37,986 nt of DNA, taken from NCBI RefSeq assembly GCF_000444135.1, contig NZ_ATDK01000038.1, positions 1-37,986 on the forward strand, written 5' to 3'. Source of the stretch: Pseudomonas avellanae BPIC 631. GTDB lineage: Bacteria > Pseudomonadota > Gammaproteobacteria > Pseudomonadales > Pseudomonadaceae. Made by a program: the position numbers and the translations under genes. Under the pieces are notes generated by a model. The model saw nothing but the letters and a program-made list of their open reading frames with translations. It did no database searches and was not told the origin of the DNA. Below, piece after piece: positions 33,230 to 37,986 of the stretch (positions are counted from its first letter, which is position 1; each line of letters begins with the position of its first letter).

Positions 33230-33559
33230 TAACGCGATCCCCACCCGTCAACAAGCGGACCCAGGGCGGATCACCGCCGCCCGCATCACCCGCTACGCCG
33301 CTACGCCGTCACCGCATGCAAATCCGACGCTCGCTACGACGCAACCCCCCGCCTGTCTTGAAGATCACACAACGGCAAACAACAGAAATGATATTAATTT
33401 AATATCATTCATCGTTCAAAACCATAGAATGATCGGGTGTCACTGATCGGCTGGATGGACGCTCGCGCAAAATAGAATAAATTTTGTACAACTTTCAGGC
33501 CGCGGCGCTGCCCTAACACTGATGCTTTGTGAACCAGGCGTTCAAGTGGGTTGATAGTA
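33230..33559 (+). other. Intergenic region upstream of the hybrid kinase
   Basis: About 330 bases without a gene. The first part is GC-rich with short CTACGCCG direct repeats at 33293-33308. The second part becomes AT-rich and contains the palindrome at 33387-33409 and likely the kinase promoter. AATAGAATAAATTTTGTACAAC around 33470-33490 is AT-rich and could hold a -10 region. Confidence 0.4.
33387..33409. promoter_or_regulatory. AT-rich perfect palindrome (10-3-10)
   Basis: AATGATATTA and TAATATCATT flank ATT. This is a perfect 23-base palindrome about 150 bases upstream of the hybrid kinase. It partly resembles a Fur box (GATAATGATAATCATTATC) but does not match it well. It is an operator for an unknown regulator, or a recombination-type site. 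Confidence 0.4.
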
Positions 33560-35635
33560 ATGAGCAATGATATTTCTGGCGGCAGATCGTTTGCCCCTCA
33601 AGTACCCCGTCCCTCGGCGCATGAAGCGGCTGAAAGGCTGCAACTTGCCCTGGATTCAGGCGCTGTTGCCGGCACGTGGGTGTGGGACATCATTGCGGAT
33701 CAACTGACAGGCGACGAACGATTTGCCCGTACATTCGGTTTGTGCCCCAAGCTGTGCGCCAAAGGGTTGCCGCTGGCGTTGGTGACCGCGTCCATTCACC
33801 CGGACGACGCGCTTAGGGTCGACAAGGATATCGAGGAAGCGCTGTCCAACGGCGAGACCTATCGGTGCGAGTATCGAGTGCTTCATCACGACGGTGTTTA
33901 TCGTTGGGTTGAAGCCAGTGGCCGGATCGAGCGTGATGCTCAGGGCAAGCCGATTCGCAGCCCTGGTGTGCTGCTCGACATAGACAGCCGACGCACTGCC
34001 GAGGCAGAGCGAGACCGCCTCAACGAATTATTGCAAATATTCACCGCTGCGGTCCCCGGTGTCGTATATGCCAAGGATCTGGAAGGCAAAATGCTCGTCG
34101 CCAACCGGGGCACCGCCGAACTGATTGGCAAACCGCCGGAATTCTTCATCGGCAAGACTGATCTGGAGTTTCTGGATGATGAGGAACAGGCGCGCGTCCT
34201 CATGGAGACTGATCGGCGGATCATGCAGAACAGCATCAGTGAACAGATAGAAGAAAAGGTCAATCTGGCGGATGGCTCCGCTGCAGTATGGTTGTCCACC
34301 AAGGCACCGCTGCTCGATCGCAACGGCGACGTTATCGGCCTGATCGGCTCGTCCATCGATGTAACGGCACGTAAGAAAGCCGAAGAAGCGGTCAGCGAAC
34401 TCAATCAGACACTGGAACAACGCATCGAGCAGGCCGTTTTCGAGCGTGAGCAGATTGAGGATGCCCTGCGCCATTCGCAGAAAATGGACGCCGTCGGGCA
34501 ATTGACGGGGGGCATCGCACATGACTTCAACAACCTGTTGGCCGGTATCTCGGGCAGCCTGGAACTGATTACCAAACGACTGGATCAGGGACGCGTCAGT
34601 GACGTGGACCGTTATGTGTCAGTCGCACAGGGCGCGGTACGTCGCGCGGCGTCACTGACTCACCGGCTGCTGGCCTTTTCCAGGCGCCAGACCCTGTCGC
34701 CGAGAGTGACCGACGTAAACGTACTGATTCATGACATGGAAGAAATGATCGCGCGCACGGTCGGCCCGGAAATAGACATCAAAGTGGTCGCCCAGAATGA
34801 TCTGTGGCCAGCATTGATCGACCATGCCCAACTTGAAAGCTCGCTGCTGAACCTGTGCCTGAATGCCCGTGATGCGATGCCCAATGGCGGGCACATCATC
34901 ATTGAAACCGCAAATGCTTCGCTCGCCGAGTGTAACGACCCGGACCACGGTATTCCTGCCGGCGAACACTTGAGCATCCGTATTACCGACACCGGCAGTG
35001 GCATGAGCCCGGCGATCGTCACCAAGGCCTTCGAGCCGTTTTTCACCACCAAACCCATTGGTGCCGGTACTGGCCTGGGGCTGTCGATGGTGTATGGTTT
35101 TGTGCGCCAGTCCGGCGGGCAGATCCGGGTTGAATCGGTTGAAGGCCAGGGCACCAGCGTGGTGATGCATCTGCCGCGCCATACCTCCGAAAGCACTCCA
35201 CGCGCGGCCGAACCTGAAGTCGTCGAAGAGCCAGCGCATCACACCGGCGAAACCGTACTGATCGTCGATGACGAACCCTCCGTACGGATGCTGGTTGCCG
35301 AAGTGATTACCGGGCTGGGCTTCAACTGCCTGGAAGCAGCCGATGCTCAGTCCGGGTTGCAGATTCTGCAATCCGACGCCCGCATCGACCTGCTGATCAG
35401 CGACATAGGGCTGCCGGGCGGCATGAATGGCCGCGAAATGGCCGATGCCGCAGGCGATTGCCGACCCGGTCTGCCGACATTGTTCATCACCGGCTACGCA
35501 AAAAGCTCCGTGCTGGACGACTGCCACCTGCGGCCCTGCACGCAAGTGCTGACCAAGCCATTCGGGCTTGACGTGCTCGCCGGACGAGTCACTGGGCTGA
35601 TTGGCGCTGAAGCCGTTGCCCGGGGTTATCAGTAG
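33560..35635 (+). CDS. Soluble PAS-PAS hybrid histidine kinase with receiver domain
   Basis: A 691-residue cytosolic hybrid sensor with no membrane segment. PAS domain 1 covers about 27-142, PAS domain 2 about 156-273, then a coiled coil (275-305). The HisKA domain of the NtrB-like kind has GGIAHDFNNLLAGI with His321. ATPase boxes are NLCLNARDAM, DTGSGM (477-482) and GTGLGLSMVYGF. The C-terminal receiver has Asp570/Asp571, phospho-acceptor Asp615 (LLISDIGLPGG) and Lys666 (LTKPF). The PAS domains lack the LOV cysteine motif, so no flavin light sensing is expected. ATG at 33560 is chosen over a TTG at 33551, with AAGTGGG 9 bases upstream. Output must go through another protein, not encoded nearby. 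Confidence 0.92.
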   Translation: MSNDISGGRSFAPQVPRPSAHEAAERLQLALDSGAVAGTWVWDIIADQLTGDERFARTFGLCPKLCAKGLPLALVTASIHPDDALRVDKDIEEALSNGETYRCEYRVLHHDGVYRWVEASGRIERDAQGKPIRSPGVLLDIDSRRTAEAERDRLNELLQIFTAAVPGVVYAKDLEGKMLVANRGTAELIGKPPEFFIGKTDLEFLDDEEQARVLMETDRRIMQNSISEQIEEKVNLADGSAAVWLSTKAPLLDRNGDVIGLIGSSIDVTARKKAEEAVSELNQTLEQRIEQAVFEREQIEDALRHSQKMDAVGQLTGGIAHDFNNLLAGISGSLELITKRLDQGRVSDVDRYVSVAQGAVRRAASLTHRLLAFSRRQTLSPRVTDVNVLIHDMEEMIARTVGPEIDIKVVAQNDLWPALIDHAQLESSLLNLCLNARDAMPNGGHIIIETANASLAECNDPDHGIPAGEHLSIRITDTGSGMSPAIVTKAFEPFFTTKPIGAGTGLGLSMVYGFVRQSGGQIRVESVEGQGTSVVMHLPRHTSESTPRAAEPEVVEEPAHHTGETVLIVDDEPSVRMLVAEVITGLGFNCLEAADAQSGLQILQSDARIDLLISDIGLPGGMNGREMADAAGDCRPGLPTLFITGYAKSSVLDDCHLRPCTQVLTKPFGLDVLAGRVTGLIGAEAVARGYQ

Positions 35636-35636
35636 G

Positions 35637-35954
35637 GTGAATCCGACCACGCCGGACGGTCGCTATTTTGTGGTCAAGGAACAGCTCTGGCGCTGCTCCA
35701 ATCCTTCTTTGAGCGAAGACGTTCGTCAGCAGTTGGTTGACGAACTGATGGCTGCGCGGCGCGCGGTCAAGAATGCCAAGGCTGGCGCAGATGATGCGGC
35801 ATTGAAGACAGCTCGCGCCGGCGTCAACAAGGCCAAGGTCGCACTGGGGGAGCGCGGGGAGGTCTGGTGGACAGACGGTGCCGAGGATTTCAACCGGCGC
35901 AAGGTGAAGAACACGCCGTATGCGCAGTGGTATGAGAGGTTAGAGGCGCAATGA
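35637..35954 (+). CDS. Small conserved hypothetical protein
   Basis: A 105-residue, basic, probably soluble protein starting at GTG, one base after the kinase stop, and beginning (M)NPTTPDGRYFVVKEQLW. The middle is a charged helical stretch (AARRAVKNAKAGADDAA) and the end is rich in Trp and Tyr (EVWWTDGAED, YAQWYERLEAQ). I recall similar small proteins as conserved in pseudomonads and other proteobacteria without known function, but cannot name the family. An ATG at 35601 lies in frame inside the kinase and is less likely because the extra residues come from the kinase's coding end. It may be translationally coupled to the kinase. Confidence 0.75.
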   Translation: MNPTTPDGRYFVVKEQLWRCSNPSLSEDVRQQLVDELMAARRAVKNAKAGADDAALKTARAGVNKAKVALGERGEVWWTDGAEDFNRRKVKNTPYAQWYERLEAQ

Positions 35955-36035
35955 CGCCCAGTAACGATCTACATCCTGTAGGCAAGCTTGGGCTATACGC
36001 TGCGTTAATCCCCTCTTGGAAACACCCTAAAAACA

Positions 36036-36926
36036 TTAACGCTCAGGTGCATCCGGCGTTGCCGATTGGTTATCCGGCGCCAGAAACTTCATTACTTCGT
36101 CAATCACCGACGGGTGATCGATCAACCGATTATGGCCCAGCCCATCCGTTGTGAAGAGGCGCGCGCCCGGCCAGAGCTTTGCAAAACGAGCGCCCTTTTC
36201 CCATGGAATTTCACGATCACGGCGGTCGTGAATAATCAGCGCAGGGCGATCGAATAACGGCAGTCGAAGCGAAGCGTCGTAGTCCGCAAAGCGCTCGCCC
36301 GCCAGCGAATGCACATACGCTTCAAATGGGACGAAAACTTTGTGTGCAATACCCACGCTGTCGAACTGTTTGAATACACCCTCTGCGGCCACCAGAAACG
36401 GTGCAATCAACACAAAGCGCTCGGGACGCCATTGTTCTTCCTGGGCGAATACAGTGGCTGAGGCGCCCATCGAGTGGCCAATCACGGCCGCGGGTTTTCC
36501 AAAGTGGCGGCCAACGTGCCGAAGTACTTTCACAAATTGCGTCATGTGGCTGATGTTACCGCCACTCAAACCGTGGGCCGGCTGATCAAAACCCACCACT
36601 GCGTAACCCATCGATTGCAGTAAAGGCACCCACTCGGCAAAACGCATCGCGTAACTTGACCACCCATGCGAAAACAACACGTAGGGTTGATGCGCCGGGT
36701 CGCCCCATACATAAGTGGATATTTTTATACCGTCCAGCTCCAGCATGCCGGTTTGCACATCCTTCGATGTGTTCAGAATAGCTGCAGCCCTGGCACGTCC
36801 GGCGGCCTGAGGTTTCACGAAACGTCGGGCAAGGTATCTTCCGGTAATGCCCGGTAGAATGCGGCTGGCCAGCGTGAAGGTGCCACGCAGTGTGATCAGT
36901 CGAAGCGTGTTGGTGAATTTACTCAT
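36036..36926 (-). CDS. Alpha/beta hydrolase
   Basis: A 296-residue alpha/beta-hydrolase-fold protein. The oxyanion-hole segment is FSHGWSS (85-91), the nucleophile elbow VIGHSMGAS has Ser152, and His265 lies in GLGHNRLID. Asp234 or Asp237 in IIHDRRDREIPW is the likely acid. Residues 1-30 form a hydrophobic or amphipathic leader, perhaps membrane-associated. The natural substrate is unknown: esterase, lipase-like or thioesterase roles are possible. The start at 36926 has GGAAA upstream and gives an MSKFTNTL opening. It is divergent from a TetR gene with a perfect palindrome between them, so it is very likely the TetR target. Confidence 0.86.
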   Translation of the reverse strand: MSKFTNTLRLITLRGTFTLASRILPGITGRYLARRFVKPQAAGRARAAAILNTSKDVQTGMLELDGIKISTYVWGDPAHQPYVLFSHGWSSYAMRFAEWVPLLQSMGYAVVGFDQPAHGLSGGNISHMTQFVKVLRHVGRHFGKPAAVIGHSMGASATVFAQEEQWRPERFVLIAPFLVAAEGVFKQFDSVGIAHKVFVPFEAYVHSLAGERFADYDASLRLPLFDRPALIIHDRRDREIPWEKGARFAKLWPGARLFTTDGLGHNRLIDHPSVIDEVMKFLAPDNQSATPDAPER

Positions 36927-36966
36927 CGGTATTTTCCGCGTCAGCCACAAGATCTGGCGTCATTAA

Positions 36967-37001
36967 AACAGCCTATCTTGTCACTGACAAGATAGGCTGT
37001 T
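36967..37001. promoter_or_regulatory. Perfect 35-bp palindromic TetR operator
   Basis: Arms of 17 bp (AACAGCCTATCTTGTCA and its exact complement) flank a single C. It lies almost centrally between the two divergent start codons (40 bases from the hydrolase, 42 from TetR). Inner TTGTCA-C-TGACAA is typical of TetR operators. The long perfect arms could hold two dimers. Confidence 0.8.
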
Positions 37002-37043
37002 CCGATGGGCGTATAACTTTTATTTCATGACTGGGAGCTTTGT

Positions 37044-37643
37044 ATGCCGTCCTCAGACACCCCGCGAACCTACCACCACGGCAATCTGCCTGCCGTTCTG
37101 CGCCAGGCGGCATGGGACATTGTGGGGGAAGCTGGCGTGCGTAGCGTCTCGCTAAGGGAATGCGCCAGACGTGCGAATGTTTCCCATGCTGCGCCTGCTC
37201 ACCATTTCGGCTCCCTGGAAAACCTGCTGGCAGAGGTCGTGGCCGATGGCTATGAGCGCATGGTCGATGCCATTCAGGCCGCGCAGCTTGAGCTGGGCAA
37301 TCCCGTCCTGGGCTGCGGAATGGGCTATGTGAACTTCGCCCAAAAACACCCTCAGCACTTCCGGCTGATGTTTGGCATGGCAGGCGTCAACCGCGCGCTG
37401 CCCAGACTCGTCAGCTCGGGCGAGGCCACGCTGCAACTGCTGCGCCAGTCGCTGCGCACGGCCTGGATAGCGAAACACGGCAGCGAACCTGAGCCAGCAT
37501 TGCTTGAACAGCGCACGTTTCTTGCCTGGAGCACTGCACACGGTTTCGCATCCTTGGCGATCGACAGAAAGACGGCAGAGCCATCGGTGGTCTCAGCCGA
37601 GTCGGTACTCCAGCCGATGTCTGTTTTTTTGCTGACGCCATAA
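37044..37643 (+). CDS. TetR-family regulator
   Basis: A 199-residue TetR-type repressor. The N-terminal helix-turn-helix (about 10-60) contains YHHGNLPAVLRQAAWDIV, SLRECARRANVSHAAPAHHF and GSLENLLAEV. The helical C-terminal domain is of the WHG/TetR_C-13 type (residues 85-195, with FAQKHPQHFRLMFG). GGGAG lies 8 bases before the ATG. It is divergent from the alpha/beta hydrolase and should bind the 35-bp palindrome between them, repressing both. The inducer might be a substrate of the hydrolase. Nothing coding follows it within the window. Confidence 0.92.
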   Translation: MPSSDTPRTYHHGNLPAVLRQAAWDIVGEAGVRSVSLRECARRANVSHAAPAHHFGSLENLLAEVVADGYERMVDAIQAAQLELGNPVLGCGMGYVNFAQKHPQHFRLMFGMAGVNRALPRLVSSGEATLQLLRQSLRTAWIAKHGSEPEPALLEQRTFLAWSTAHGFASLAIDRKTAEPSVVSAESVLQPMSVFLLTP

Positions 37644-37778
37644 CCCGCCAAACGCCCTCCGCTGCCCGAACATCACTGCAGCCGCGCTCCCGCCAGAGCG
37701 CAGGCGGCCTGGGCGTGCCTGCCATTTGCCCTCCCTCAGCCTGATCGCCCCGTAAAACCCGAGCGCTGGCGCCCCGCA

Positions 37779-37802
37779 CTTTGATGTCGACCAACATCAA
37801 AG
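37779..37802. promoter_or_regulatory. Inverted repeat CTTTGATGT-N6-ACATCAAAG
   Basis: Perfect 9-bp arms separated by 6 bases, immediately before a TTGACA at 37805. It looks like an operator just upstream of a -35 box, for a gene beyond the window. Confidence 0.45.
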
Positions 37803-37804
37803 CG

Positions 37805-37832
37805 TTGACATTTTAGATTTTGATCGTAATCA
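37805..37832 (+). promoter_or_regulatory. Candidate sigma-70 promoter reading out of the window
   Basis: A perfect -35 (TTGACA, 37805-37810) is followed after 16 bases by TAATCA (37827-37832), an acceptable -10. The surrounding DNA is AT-rich compared with the rest of the window. No coding start follows before the end. Confidence 0.4.
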
Positions 37833-37947
37833 TAAGCGCAATCCCCACTGCGGAAATTGAACGAAATGTCCGAGAAAGCGCTTTTTGAACCTTATGCCCT
37901 AGGGTCTGTTCCCGTTTCACATTGGTAGCCACAGAAAAGCGCAGGCC

Positions 37948-37972
37948 ATTGCTATGACGCTTTCATAGCAAT
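37948..37972. repeat. 10-bp inverted repeat ATTGCTATGA/TCATAGCAAT
   Basis: Perfect arms with a 5-base loop (CGCTT), 14 bases from the window end. There is no T-run, so a terminator is unlikely. It may be part of an element or leader continuing beyond the window. Confidence 0.45.
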
Positions 37973-37986
37973 ATCGCAAAGATCGG

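Larger units (their letters stand above)
37644..37986. other. Noncoding window end with inverted repeats
   Basis: The last 343 bases hold no supportable gene. They contain an inverted repeat (37779-37802), a promoter-like pair (37805-37832), a CCTAGGGTCTGTTCCCG sequence near 37906 that resembles insertion-sequence ends in style only, and a 10-bp hairpin (37948-37972). A short minus-strand open frame over the TetR end looks like a shadow. Confidence 0.4.

Noticed and set aside
31715..33244. A 509-codon minus-strand open frame opposite the NCS1 permease
   Set aside because: The product is extremely rich in His, Gly, Asp and Gln, as expected from the complement of a hydrophobic membrane protein gene.
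33560..34400. LOV-type blue-light domain in the hybrid kinase, paired with the phytochrome
   Set aside because: The PAS domains lack the cysteine-containing flavin-binding motif, so a second photoreceptor is not supported.
37880..37986. Insertion-sequence end at the right edge
   Set aside because: The CCTAGGGTCTGTTCCCG stretch looks similar in style to some element ends, but no matching partner end or transposase is in the window, so it is not annotated as a mobile element.

Overview
The window looks like chromosomal DNA of a fluorescent pseudomonad, most likely the Pseudomonas syringae group. The basis is the overlapping bphO-bphP bacteriophytochrome pair, Pseudomonas-type lysine/pipecolate catabolic genes, a high-GC coding pattern, and intergenic palindromic repeats rich in GACGC(T/G)(C/G)(T/A)GCGTC-like cores. 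This is inference from protein families and gene order, not a database match. There are no rRNA, tRNA, CRISPR or prophage genes.

Layout. (1) 103-3.4 kb: a small membrane-anchored hypothetical protein, then bphP and bphO on the minus strand (red/far-red sensing and its biliverdin supply). (2) 3.7-10.7 kb: an envelope-related minus-strand operon (PepSY protein, cytochrome b561-type protein, membrane-anchored sialidase-like protein, multi-pass membrane protein, LtaS-type phosphoglycerol transferase). It is divergent from an OmpR-type response regulator/histidine kinase pair, and the intergenic region carries a tandem TTAAG-N6-CTAAG box. (3) 10.7-16.4 kb: four enzymes that together would convert L-pipecolate to D-2-hydroxyglutarate: amaA and amaB on the minus strand, and a class III aminotransferase and HglS (DUF1338) on the plus strand. 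(4) 16.4-23.3 kb: a repeat cluster, a DUF3100 transporter-like protein, a LysR regulator, L-serine dehydratase, and a YqcI/YcgG-family protein with a LysE exporter and a divergent LysR regulator. (5) 23.3-29.9 kb: repeats; a tight operon of beta-hydroxyacid dehydrogenase, aldehyde dehydrogenase and M20 amidohydrolase with a divergent LysR regulator; a zinc alcohol dehydrogenase; and a MITE-like inverted-repeat element. (6) 29.9-33.2 kb: hydantoin/Asp/Glu racemase and a GntR regulator, divergent from an NCS1 permease whose promoter looks sigma-54/NtrC dependent with a GntR operator over the start site. (7) 33.5-37.6 kb: a soluble PAS-PAS hybrid kinase, a small conserved protein, and an alpha/beta hydrolase divergent from a TetR regulator around a perfect 35-bp palindrome. 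The last 340 bases hold inverted repeats and a promoter for something beyond the window.

Most of the window is catabolic and nitrogen-acquiring accessory metabolism (amino acids, amides, hydantoin-like compounds), with each module beside its own regulator. The least explained modules are the sialidase/LtaS operon with its two-component system, the YqcI-LysE-LysR trio, and the M20-ALDH-dehydrogenase operon.
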